Source: an uncultured Bacteroidales bacterium
Lineage (GTDB): Bacteria; Bacteroidota; Bacteroidia; Bacteroidales; UBA932
DNA length: 42,146 nt
Direction: 5' to 3'
Assembly: GCA_944326225.1 (NCBI GenBank)
Contig: CALVDI010000017.1
Span: 1 to 42,146, forward strand
Under the pieces are notes generated by a model that did not search any database, was not told where the DNA came from, and saw only the letters and a list, made by a program, of their open reading frames with translations. The position numbers and the translations under genes were made by a program. Below, in pieces: positions 24,861-32,866 of this stretch. Positions within the stretch are counted from its first letter, which is position 1. Each line of letters opens with the position of its first letter.

Positions 24861-27026
24861 TCAGTTGAGGAGTTCCAGGGCGATGCGGCTGCGCTTGAGG
24901 TCCACCTCGACGACGCGGACGCGGACGTGCTGGTGGACTTTGAGGACATCGGAGGGACGGGAGACCCGGCGGCGGCGTCCGTCAGAACCGGCGGCACCCA
25001 TACGTGAGACGTGAATCAGGCCGTTCTGCTTGATGCCGAAGTCCACGAAGGCCCCGAAGTCAGTCACATTGGTCACGATACCGGGCAGCTCCATACCGGC
25101 CTGCAGGTCCTCTATCGTGTGGATGTCCTCGGCGAACTCCAATACCTTATAAGATGCACGCGGGTCCCGGCCCGGCTTGTCCAGCTCCTGCATGATGTCA
25201 GTCAGGGTCGGCATGCCCACCTCTTCGGACACGTAGGCTTTCAGGTCCACTGCATCGCGCAGGTCCTTGCGGGCTATCAGCTCGGCCACACTCACGCCGG
25301 CATCCGCGGCCATCCTCTTCACCAGAGCATACCGTTCCGGATGCACGGCAGTGTTGTCCAGCGGGTCAGCCGCCCCCGGTATGCGCAGGAAACCGGCGCA
25401 CTGCTCGAAGGCCTTCTCGCCTAACCTCTTGACGTGCAGCAGATCACGGCGCGATGCAAAGGCCCCGTGCTCGTCCCGGTACTCCACGATGTTGCGGGCC
25501 ATAGCAGGGCCGACACCGGAGACGTATGCCAGCAGGTGCCGGGAAGCGGTATTGAGATTGACCCCCACACTGTTGACGCAGTTCTCCACCACCTCGTCCA
25601 GACGTTCTTTCAAAAGCCCCTGATCCACATCGTGCTGGTACTGCCCCACCCCTATCGACTTGGGGTCTATCTTCACCAGCTCGGCCAGCGGGTCCATTAT
25701 GCGCCGTCCGATGGACACGGCTCCACGCACGGTCACATCGTACTCCGGGAACTCTTCCCGTCCCACCGGCGAGGCCGAATAGACCGATGCCCCGTCCTCG
25801 CTCACCGAGTAGACACGGACACCCTCGGGCAAGGCTATCTTCTTGATGAACGCCTCGGTCTCGCGGCCTGCCGTGCCGTTGCCGATGGCTATCACCTCTA
25901 TCCTGTAGGTCTCCACCATATTGGAGATCTTCTTCATCGCCATGGTGCGCTCATTGCGCGGCGGATGGGGATATATCGTATCGTTGTGCAGCAGCGCTCC
26001 CTGCGCGTCCAGGCAGACCACCTTGCAGCCGGTGCGGAAACCGGGGTCGATGGCCAACACCCGCTTCTGTCCGAGAGGCGGGGCCATCAGAAGCTGCCGC
26101 AGATTGTCCCCGAAAACCCGTATCGACTCAATATCTGCCCTTTCCTTGGCCGCCTTCAGGGTCTCGTTCTCAATCGAGGGATGCAGCAGGCGTTTGAAAG
26201 AATCCTCCACGGCGTAGTCAATCTCCAGTGCGACGGCATCAGAGGGAGAGGGCTTGCCGCGCAGTACCGAGGAATATATCCGGTCCAGAGTCCGGTCCTT
26301 GTCCACGTCCACCTTCACGCTCAGCACTCCCTCACGGGCTCCGCGCAGCACGGCCAGCACCCTGTGGGACGGTGCCCGGGAAATATCTTCCGAGAATTTG
26401 AAATAGTTCCGGTATTTCGAGGCCTCCTCGCTCTCCTGGTCCACGCCCTGGGCCACCTTAGCAGTCAATCTGCCGTACTTGCCGTATGAGCGGCGCATCA
26501 TCTCCCTGACCGGCACCGACTCGGATATCCACTCGGCTATGATGTCCCGGGCGCCGGACAGCGCACTTTCCGCATCGGGAACCTGCTCCGACACATAAGC
26601 CGCGGCATCTTTCTCAGGGTTTCTGGATTTGCAGGAAAATATAGCCTCGGCCAGAGGTTCCAGGCCTTTCTCCCGGGCAACAGAGGCCTTGGTCCTCCGC
26701 TTGGGGCGGTAAGGCAGATACAGGTCCTCCAGCACCACCGGGTCCAGGCACTCAACGATCTGCTTTTCCAGCTCAGGGGTCAGTTTCTCCTGAGAAGCAA
26801 TGCTTTCCAGTACAGAAGCCTTACGCTTGGCCAGCTCATCGAACTTCTGACAGTAATGCTTTATCTCCGCCACCTGGGCCTCGTCCAGCCCTCCGGTGCG
26901 CTCTTTTCTGTAACGCGAGATGAACGGCACGGTCGCCCCTTCGGCTATCAGTTCCACACAATGCTCCACTCTCCAGGGAGCCACGGACATCAGTTCCGCA
27001 ATATGATTGACATACAAACTTTCCAT
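24861..27026 (-). CDS. tex: Tex-type S1 RNA-binding transcription accessory protein
   Basis: Tex is a conserved nucleic-acid-binding protein linked to transcription. From ATG 27026 (MESLYVNHIAELM) it has 721 residues, within the usual range. The order is an N-terminal helical part (ATVPFISRYRKERTGGLDE), a YqgF/RNase H-like domain (RVLAIDPGFRTGCKVVCLD), helix-hairpin-helix motifs (NTASRHLLAYVSGVGPAMARNIVEYR) and a C-terminal S1 domain (about 640-715, PGIVTNVTDFGAFVDFG ... GLIHVSRM). An earlier in-frame ATG at 27101 would add 25 residues without similarity and would start inside the 27068-27192 palindrome, so I do not use it. The 3' end faces the island and pyrC. Gene position marks the right outer edge of the island. 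Confidence 0.95.
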   Translation of the reverse strand: MESLYVNHIAELMSVAPWRVEHCVELIAEGATVPFISRYRKERTGGLDEAQVAEIKHYCQKFDELAKRKASVLESIASQEKLTPELEKQIVECLDPVVLEDLYLPYRPKRRTKASVAREKGLEPLAEAIFSCKSRNPEKDAAAYVSEQVPDAESALSGARDIIAEWISESVPVREMMRRSYGKYGRLTAKVAQGVDQESEEASKYRNYFKFSEDISRAPSHRVLAVLRGAREGVLSVKVDVDKDRTLDRIYSSVLRGKPSPSDAVALEIDYAVEDSFKRLLHPSIENETLKAAKERADIESIRVFGDNLRQLLMAPPLGQKRVLAIDPGFRTGCKVVCLDAQGALLHNDTIYPHPPRNERTMAMKKISNMVETYRIEVIAIGNGTAGRETEAFIKKIALPEGVRVYSVSEDGASVYSASPVGREEFPEYDVTVRGAVSIGRRIMDPLAELVKIDPKSIGVGQYQHDVDQGLLKERLDEVVENCVNSVGVNLNTASRHLLAYVSGVGPAMARNIVEYRDEHGAFASRRDLLHVKRLGEKAFEQCAGFLRIPGAADPLDNTAVHPERYALVKRMAADAGVSVAELIARKDLRDAVDLKAYVSEEVGMPTLTDIMQELDKPGRDPRASYKVLEFAEDIHTIEDLQAGMELPGIVTNVTDFGAFVDFGIKQNGLIHVSRMGAAGSDGRRRRVSRPSDVLKVHQHVRVRVVEVDLKRSRIALELLN

Positions 27027-27067
27027 ACAGTCAATATTTTCACGAATATAAGAAATTTTCCCGAACA

Positions 27068-27192
27068 AAATATGCGTTAGAATGGGTAAAATGCAAGGCA
27101 TTGAGGTTCAGGGCGAAGGAGTTTACTGACGTAAATGACTGAGCCATGATACCGATAATGCCGCAGCAGTTTGCCCGTTATAACGCATATTT
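27068..27192. repeat. 125 bp imperfect palindrome between tex and the ClC gene
   Basis: AAATATGCGTTA (27068-27079) and TAACGCATATTT (27181-27192) are perfect 12 bp arms. GGG, TGC and GGCATT blocks pair further in, and the centre holds GTTTAC-TGAC-GTAAAT (27121-27136). The right arm includes part of the ClC stop codon. Size and layout resemble the 23401-23528 palindrome, but the sequence differs. A MITE or REPIN-like element, or a transcription end for the ClC gene, are both possible. Confidence 0.65.
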
Positions 27193-28957
27193 AATCGCAG
27201 GAGACGTCCTGCAGGCGCTGCCGATACGACGAGAATATCTTGGACTTGGAGACATAGCCGACATAGCGGCCGTCCTCGTCCACCACGGGCAGGTTCCAGG
27301 CTCCGGTCTTATCAAACTTATCCATCACACTGTCCATACGGTCAGTGGACAGGACTGTGGCGGGAGCGTTCTTCATCAGAGTATAAAGCTTGGTCGTATC
27401 GTACTTGTCCTTATCGAACATTATCTTTCGGATATCATCCAGACCGATGTAGCCACGATAGATACCGGCATCGTCCAGAACCGGGTACAGATTGCGTGTA
27501 GAACGTGCCACAGCCCTTACCAGATCGCCCAGAGTATCATCCAGCCTTACAGCGGTAAAGTCTGTCTCAACCAGGTCTGAGGTCTGCAGAAGGGTAAGTA
27601 CGGCCCGGTCACTGTTATGGGTTATAAGGTCTCCCGACTTGGCCAGACGCTTGGAATAGATGGAGAAAGGCTCGAATGCCCTCATCGTTGCGAATGATAT
27701 TGCCGAGACAATAATCAGAGGCAGCAGGAGCGAATATCCGCCCGTAATCTCCGCTATCAGGAAGATAGCCGTCATCGGAGCCTGCATCACACCGGCCATG
27801 AGTCCAGCCATGCCCACGAGAGCGAAATTGGCCTCCGGCAGAGCATGAAAACCCATCAGGTTGATGGTTCGGGCCAATATGAAGCCGGCAATACCTCCGA
27901 CAATCAGAGTCGGGCCGAAAGTTCCTCCGACACCGCCTCCCGCATTGGTAAAGGACATCGCGAAGACCTTCAGAATCAATGCCAGCGCGAAATATATGGG
28001 AATGACCCACTTATATTGGAATATGGCGGCAAATACGGAGTTCTCCAGCACCGAATCCGGATGACCCTGGAGCATATGTCCGAGAGAGCCGTACCCTTCG
28101 CCGAACAACGGCGGGAAAAGGAAGATCAGCACACCCAGCATCGAGGCGCATACAGCCCACCTCTTGAAAGGATTCTGTATCTTCTTTATCCGGTCTTCCA
28201 GAGAAAGGGTCGTCCTGAGGAAATACAGGGACACAAAGCCGCAGAGCACTCCAAGCAGGATATAATACGGGATGTTGCCCATAGCGAACGCATCCACCGT
28301 ACTGGTAAAGGGCACCTCGCGGCCCAGGAACAGATATGAGACCGTCGTTGCGGTCACAGACGAGAGCAGCAGCGGCAGGATGGAAGACATGGATATGTTG
28401 AACAGCAGTATCTCCAGACAGAACAGGATACCGGCCATCGGAGCCTTGAATATGCCTGCGACCGCCCCTGCGGCACCGCAGCACAGCAGGATGGTCATCT
28501 GCCGGTATGACAGCCCTAGAGAGCGGGCCACATTGGAGCCGATGGCCGCGCCGGTGTACACGATGGGAGCCTCAGCTCCTACCGAGCCGCCGAAGCCTAT
28601 GGTGACGGAGCTGGACAGGAGGGAAGACCACATATTGTGGCTTTTAATACGCGAATTATTGCGGGATATGGAGAACAGAACCTTTGTCACACCGTGTCCG
28701 ATATCGTCCCTGACGACATACCGGACAAAGAGCAGGGATAAAAGCATTCCTACTCCCGGATAGACCAGGAGCAGGAGATTGTTCCACGAGGCATCGAACC
28801 ATCCGGTCAGAAGCCCCACGATAAGTTCTATGAGTTTCTTGAGTATTACGGCCGCGGCTCCGCTTCCCAGACCGACGACGATGGCCAGGATTATCATCAG
28901 CCTCTGCTCAGGCTGACGCTTGAGCCACGCGAGCGGCTTAGTCATCCAGCCGGTCAT
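27191..28957 (-). CDS. ClC-family chloride channel/antiporter with CBS domains
   Basis: This protein of 588 residues from ATG 28957 (alternatives: GTG 28984, ATG 28945) has the ClC membrane fold in the first 420 residues or so. The selectivity region is FGGSVGAEAPIVYTG, with a Glu where ClC proteins place the gating glutamate (GREGP in ClC-ec1), and a second block is GIFKAPMAGILFCLEI. NAGGGVGGTFGPTLIVGG is another family motif. Two CBS domains follow (about 450-585), suggesting regulation by nucleotide binding. Whether it is a channel or a Cl-/H+ exchanger is not decided. The start overlaps the stop of the small acidic gene by about 20 bases (or 8 with ATG 28945). A palindrome follows directly after the stop. 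Confidence 0.92.
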   Translation of the reverse strand: MTGWMTKPLAWLKRQPEQRLMIILAIVVGLGSGAAAVILKKLIELIVGLLTGWFDASWNNLLLLVYPGVGMLLSLLFVRYVVRDDIGHGVTKVLFSISRNNSRIKSHNMWSSLLSSSVTIGFGGSVGAEAPIVYTGAAIGSNVARSLGLSYRQMTILLCCGAAGAVAGIFKAPMAGILFCLEILLFNISMSSILPLLLSSVTATTVSYLFLGREVPFTSTVDAFAMGNIPYYILLGVLCGFVSLYFLRTTLSLEDRIKKIQNPFKRWAVCASMLGVLIFLFPPLFGEGYGSLGHMLQGHPDSVLENSVFAAIFQYKWVIPIYFALALILKVFAMSFTNAGGGVGGTFGPTLIVGGIAGFILARTINLMGFHALPEANFALVGMAGLMAGVMQAPMTAIFLIAEITGGYSLLLPLIIVSAISFATMRAFEPFSIYSKRLAKSGDLITHNSDRAVLTLLQTSDLVETDFTAVRLDDTLGDLVRAVARSTRNLYPVLDDAGIYRGYIGLDDIRKIMFDKDKYDTTKLYTLMKNAPATVLSTDRMDSVMDKFDKTGAWNLPVVDEDGRYVGYVSKSKIFSSYRQRLQDVSCD

Positions 28958-29306
28958 CGTCCTCCTGCATCTCCTCCGCCTCACCGGGGAATACGTCTCC
29001 CTCTATCTCGGGAACCACCGTATCGTCCACAACATCCTCGTCGAAGAGATCATTCTCAGCTTTCTCGTAATCGTCTATATCCACGTCTATCTTCACAAGA
29101 TACACCGCATCGGGAATATCCACCTCCACGGCATAGAAGAAAGTTCCGTCAGGCTTGTCCACCTTGAAGATATCGCCCATATAATCCGCATATCCTCTGG
29201 GATACTTTTCCTTAAACGCAGCCTGAAGTTCAGGTGACATATTGTCATAACTTATTACGGCTCTCTTCTTTGGACGCTGAGCCGGAGATTTCACATTCTG
29301 TGCCAT
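28938..29306 (-). CDS. Conserved small acidic protein of unknown function
   Basis: This 122-residue protein has a basic N-terminus (KSPAQRPKKRAVISY), a compact middle (PELQAAFKEKYPRGYADYMGDIFKV ... DGTFFYAVEVDIPDAVYLVKIDVDIDDYE) and a very acidic tail (DDTVVPEIEGDVF ... EDDDRLDD). There is no signal peptide or membrane segment. I recall related short proteins in many Bacteroidales, but none with a known role. The stop overlaps the ClC start, so co-transcription is likely. The upstream radical SAM gene ends 27 bases away on the same strand. The mixed-charge profile would suit a protein- or nucleic-acid-binding accessory; that is speculation. Confidence 0.75.
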   Translation of the reverse strand: MAQNVKSPAQRPKKRAVISYDNMSPELQAAFKEKYPRGYADYMGDIFKVDKPDGTFFYAVEVDIPDAVYLVKIDVDIDDYEKAENDLFDEDVVDDTVVPEIEGDVFPGEAEEMQEDDDRLDD

Positions 29307-29332
29307 ACTTTCAATTGCTAAAAACGCTGCAA

Positions 29333-31066
29333 TTATAATGTATTTTTTCTAAAAAAAAGAGATTTTTGGATTTTCTTTCCCTTGATGCTTCTTTCCACGA
29401 AAACAGAACGCTTGGAAAGGTCCTTCCCGGTATAGAACATCACAGACGAGGCAGTCATGGGAGTCGGAGTGAAGTCCTGCACTTGTTCCAGACGTATACC
29501 CCTGAGTTCCTTATTCTTAGACAATGCTTTCATATCCTGCAGCGTACAGCCGGGGTGAGAGGATATGAAATACGGGACTATACGGTACGGAAGCCTATCC
29601 TGTGCGGCAATCCTGTCAAACTCCCTTCGAAGTACGGCAAACAACTCAAAGGAAGGTTTCGACATGAGCTTCAGGACATGGTCCTCGGTATGCTCCGGTG
29701 CGACCTTGAACCATCCCGAGGTATGGTTGACGACCACCTCCCGGAGGTATTTCCGGGAATACTCGTCCAGAAAACCGTCCCGGTCGAGGAAAAGGTCATA
29801 CCTGATACCGCTTCCTATAAAGGCCTTTCTCACCCCGGGAACCTCCATTATCCTGCGGTACAGTTCCAGCAGGCGACGGTGCGAATGTTCCATATTAGGA
29901 CATCTGGAAGGGAAAAGACAGGACTTGCGGGCGCATACGGCACAGCGGCGACTGTCCCGGCCATGAAGTCCGTACATATTGGCGGTAGGAGCTCCAACAT
30001 CCGATATCACACCCTTGAACTGAGGCATCCCCGTCAGCAGGCGCACCTCAGCAAGTATCGATTCCTCGCTGCGGCTACGGATAAACTTGCCCTGATGTGC
30101 GGCTATGGTGCAGAAACTGCATCCGCCGAAACAGCCCCGGTGGATGGTCAGGGAATTCTTTATCATCTCATAGGCCGGTATCTCCTTGCCCTTGTAACGC
30201 GGATGGGGCTGCTTGGTGAAGGGCAGGCTGTAATAAGAGTCCATCTCCTCTTCTGTCTCAGGCGGGAACGGAGGATTGACCCGCACATATCCGTCCCCGT
30301 AGGGTTCGATGAGAGTGGAGGCGTGGAGCCGGTTGGCCTCCTTCTCCTCTATATTGAAATTGTCTATGAATGCGTCGGAATCAGCCAGGACACGCTCGAA
30401 GGAATTGAGCAGGACACTGCCTTCCGGCAGATGCTCCGGCTTGCCTTGGACAAAATACGCTGTCTGCGGAATATCTCTCAGACTCTGCCCCGCCTCTATG
30501 GCCCTGGCCACCGCTGTGACGGGACGCTCGCCCATACCGTAGATGAGACAGTCCGCCCCGCTGTCCACCAGGACTGATGGAAACAGCCGGTCCTGCCAGT
30601 AGTCGTAATGGGCCAGCCTTCTTAGCGAGGCCTCTATGCCGCCTATGACTACCGGGACGTGCGGATAAAGACGCTTGAGTATGCGGGTATAGACGGTCAC
30701 GGCATAATCAGGACGGTGACCGGCACGGCCTCCGGGAGTATATGCATCGTCACTGCGCAGGCGCCTGGCCGCCGTATAATGATTGACCATTGAGTCCATG
30801 GCGCCTGAGTTGACACCAAAAAACAGGCGCGGGGCTCCCAGTTTACGGAAGTCCCGCAGGTCATCCTGCCAGTTGGGCTGAGGGACGACAGCCACCCGGT
30901 AGCCCTCCCGCTGCAGCACTCTGGCTATCATAGCCGTTCCGGAAGAGGGATGGTCTATAAATGCATCTCCCGAGAACAATATGACGTCTATAAAATCCCA
31001 GCCGAGACGCTCCACCTCCTTGACGGAAGTGGGGAACATATATGCCTGCCCTGTGTCCATACACAT
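29333..31066 (-). CDS. YgiQ-type radical SAM protein
   Basis: This 577-residue protein matches the YgiQ family of radical SAM enzymes, whose reaction is unknown. The N-terminal part holds FPTSVKEVERLGWDFIDVILFSGDAFIDHP, typical of the family, and the iron-sulfur motif CFGGCSFC gives Cys312, Cys316 and Cys319. A second Cys group follows (CAVCARKSCLFPSRCPN, about 370-390). The C-terminus is basic (SIKGKKIQKSLFFRKN). MCM at the N-terminus gives several possible starts; homology begins near residue 10. It is a single-domain cytoplasmic enzyme. Its stop is 27 bases before the small acidic gene and its start is 3 bases after the argS stop, so it is probably in the argS operon. Confidence 0.93.
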   Translation of the reverse strand: MCMDTGQAYMFPTSVKEVERLGWDFIDVILFSGDAFIDHPSSGTAMIARVLQREGYRVAVVPQPNWQDDLRDFRKLGAPRLFFGVNSGAMDSMVNHYTAARRLRSDDAYTPGGRAGHRPDYAVTVYTRILKRLYPHVPVVIGGIEASLRRLAHYDYWQDRLFPSVLVDSGADCLIYGMGERPVTAVARAIEAGQSLRDIPQTAYFVQGKPEHLPEGSVLLNSFERVLADSDAFIDNFNIEEKEANRLHASTLIEPYGDGYVRVNPPFPPETEEEMDSYYSLPFTKQPHPRYKGKEIPAYEMIKNSLTIHRGCFGGCSFCTIAAHQGKFIRSRSEESILAEVRLLTGMPQFKGVISDVGAPTANMYGLHGRDSRRCAVCARKSCLFPSRCPNMEHSHRRLLELYRRIMEVPGVRKAFIGSGIRYDLFLDRDGFLDEYSRKYLREVVVNHTSGWFKVAPEHTEDHVLKLMSKPSFELFAVLRREFDRIAAQDRLPYRIVPYFISSHPGCTLQDMKALSKNKELRGIRLEQVQDFTPTPMTASSVMFYTGKDLSKRSVFVERSIKGKKIQKSLFFRKNTL

Positions 31067-31069
31067 AGG

Positions 31070-32851
31070 CTACATCCTCTCTGGAAGACGTATACCAAGA
31101 ATATCCATTGCCTTGACCAGAACGGCAGCGATAGTGCCTATAAGAGACAGCCTTGCATCCCTCAGCGCCGGATTCTCCTCTTTCAGAATGGACACATCAT
31201 GATAGTACTGGTTGAACTCCTTGGCCAGATCGTAGGCATAATTGGCTATCAGGGCCGGTGACAGGGCCGCCCCGGCCTCGGCCACTTTCTGAGGATACTG
31301 GTTGAGCAGCTTGATGATGCTTATCTCCTTCTCGTTAAAATCCACGTCTTCCGGCACTGAAGGCACATATCCGGCCTCCGCCGCCTTGCGCAGGATGGAG
31401 CGGATACGGGCATGGGTATACTGGATGAAAGGACCCGTATTGCCGTTGAAATCGATGGACTCCTTTGGATTGAAAAGCATGGTCTTCTTGGGGTCCACCT
31501 TGATGATAAAATACTTCAACGCGCCCAGGCTCAGAGTCCTGAAGAGCTCATCCTGCTCCCTGGAACTCATATCCGCCAACTTACCCAACTCCAAAGATGT
31601 CTCCTTGGCCGTATTGTACATCTTCTCCAGCAGGTCGTCCGCATCCACGACAGTACCTTCGCGGGACTTCATCTTGCCTTCCGGAAGCTCTACCATACCA
31701 TAGGACAGGTGGTAGATATGGTCCGCCCATGCGAAGCCCAGCTTCTTGAGTATCAGCTTGAGTACCTGGAAATGGTAGTTCTGCTCGTTGCCCACCACAT
31801 AGACATGCTCGTCCAGGTTGTACTCGGTAAATCTTTCCACGGCCGTACCCAGATCCTGGGTGATATACACTGATGTGCCGTCCTTACGCAATACAAGCTT
31901 GCGGTCCAGTCCATCGGCTGTCAGGTCGCACCATACCGAGCCGTCCTCCATGCGCTCGAAGACTCCCTTGCGCAGACCGTCCTCCACCAGCGACTTGCCG
32001 TGCAGATATGTCTGGGACTCGTAATAGATCCTGTCAAATGACACTCCAAGAGCCTTGTATGTCTCGTCAAAACCGGCATAGACCCATGAGTTCATCATCT
32101 TCCACAGGTCTACGGTCTCCTTGTCGCCCTGTTCCCATTTGACCAGCATCTGACGGGCCTCCTGGAGTATCGGAGCCTTTTCCTCGGCCTCCTCCTTGCT
32201 CATCCCTTTCGCCTCAAGCTCCGCCACCTCTGCCTTATAGAGGTCGTTGAACTTCACATAAAAATCCCCGACCAGATGGTCTCCTTTCTTGCCGGAAGAC
32301 TCCGGGGTAACTCCGTTGCCAGCCTTCTTCCATGCTATCATGGACTTGCAGATATGGATACCGCGGTCATTTACGATATTGGTCTTGATTACCTTATGGC
32401 CGTTCTCCTCAAGCAACCTCGACACAGACCATCCCAGAAGAATATTGCGGATATGTCCCAGATGCAACGGTTTGTTGGTATTCGGCGAGGAATATTCCAC
32501 CATAACTGTCTTGCCGGAGGCCGGCAGACGGCCGAAATCCCTGTCCGCCGCTATGGAGGCATATACCTCCTTCCAGAAAGACGCGGAGAACTTTATATTC
32601 AGAAAGCCCTTGACCACATTGAAGCTTTCCACTTCGGGGACATTGGTCTTAAGCCACTCCCCTATCTCCTGAGCAGTGGCCTCGGGAGCCTTGCGGCTGG
32701 TCTTCAACAACGGAAAGACCACCAGTGTGATATCGCCCTCAAACTCCTTCCTGGTAGCCTGAAGCTGCAGGGGGACATTAACGCCAGAAGCCCCGTATAG
32801 GGCTTCCAGCGCATTCTTAACCTTATCTTGGATAAATATTTCCTGATTCAT
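31070..32851 (-). CDS. argS: Arginyl-tRNA synthetase
   Basis: This 593-residue class I synthetase charges tRNA-Arg with arginine. The N-terminal Add-1 domain is present (about 1-110). The ATP-binding HIGH motif is HLGH (130-133, in SSPNTNKPLHLGHIRN), the KMSKS-like loop is KMKSREG, and the C-terminal DALR anticodon-binding domain begins near FIQYTHARIRSILRK. The end, MDILGIRLPERM, is typical. The length is normal. It is followed after 3 bases by the YgiQ-type gene and preceded, 15 bases away, by the M3 peptidase gene, both on the same strand. A dense codirectional run suggests an operon, though the peptidase gene is not related in function. Confidence 0.98.
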   Translation of the reverse strand: MNQEIFIQDKVKNALEALYGASGVNVPLQLQATRKEFEGDITLVVFPLLKTSRKAPEATAQEIGEWLKTNVPEVESFNVVKGFLNIKFSASFWKEVYASIAADRDFGRLPASGKTVMVEYSSPNTNKPLHLGHIRNILLGWSVSRLLEENGHKVIKTNIVNDRGIHICKSMIAWKKAGNGVTPESSGKKGDHLVGDFYVKFNDLYKAEVAELEAKGMSKEEAEEKAPILQEARQMLVKWEQGDKETVDLWKMMNSWVYAGFDETYKALGVSFDRIYYESQTYLHGKSLVEDGLRKGVFERMEDGSVWCDLTADGLDRKLVLRKDGTSVYITQDLGTAVERFTEYNLDEHVYVVGNEQNYHFQVLKLILKKLGFAWADHIYHLSYGMVELPEGKMKSREGTVVDADDLLEKMYNTAKETSLELGKLADMSSREQDELFRTLSLGALKYFIIKVDPKKTMLFNPKESIDFNGNTGPFIQYTHARIRSILRKAAEAGYVPSVPEDVDFNEKEISIIKLLNQYPQKVAEAGAALSPALIANYAYDLAKEFNQYYHDVSILKEENPALRDARLSLIGTIAAVLVKAMDILGIRLPERM

Positions 32852-32866
32852 AAATTATGATCTATA

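Noticed and set aside
25434..26489. 351-codon plus-strand ORF
   Set aside because: Antisense to tex, whose S1 and helix-hairpin-helix motifs are clear.
27027..27101. Longer tex start at ATG 27101
   Set aside because: The extra 25 residues have no similarity to Tex and the codon lies in a palindrome; family homology starts at ATG 27026.
29366..30577. 403-codon plus-strand ORF
   Set aside because: Antisense to the YgiQ-type gene with its Cys motifs; the translation is basic and His/Arg-rich without domain features.
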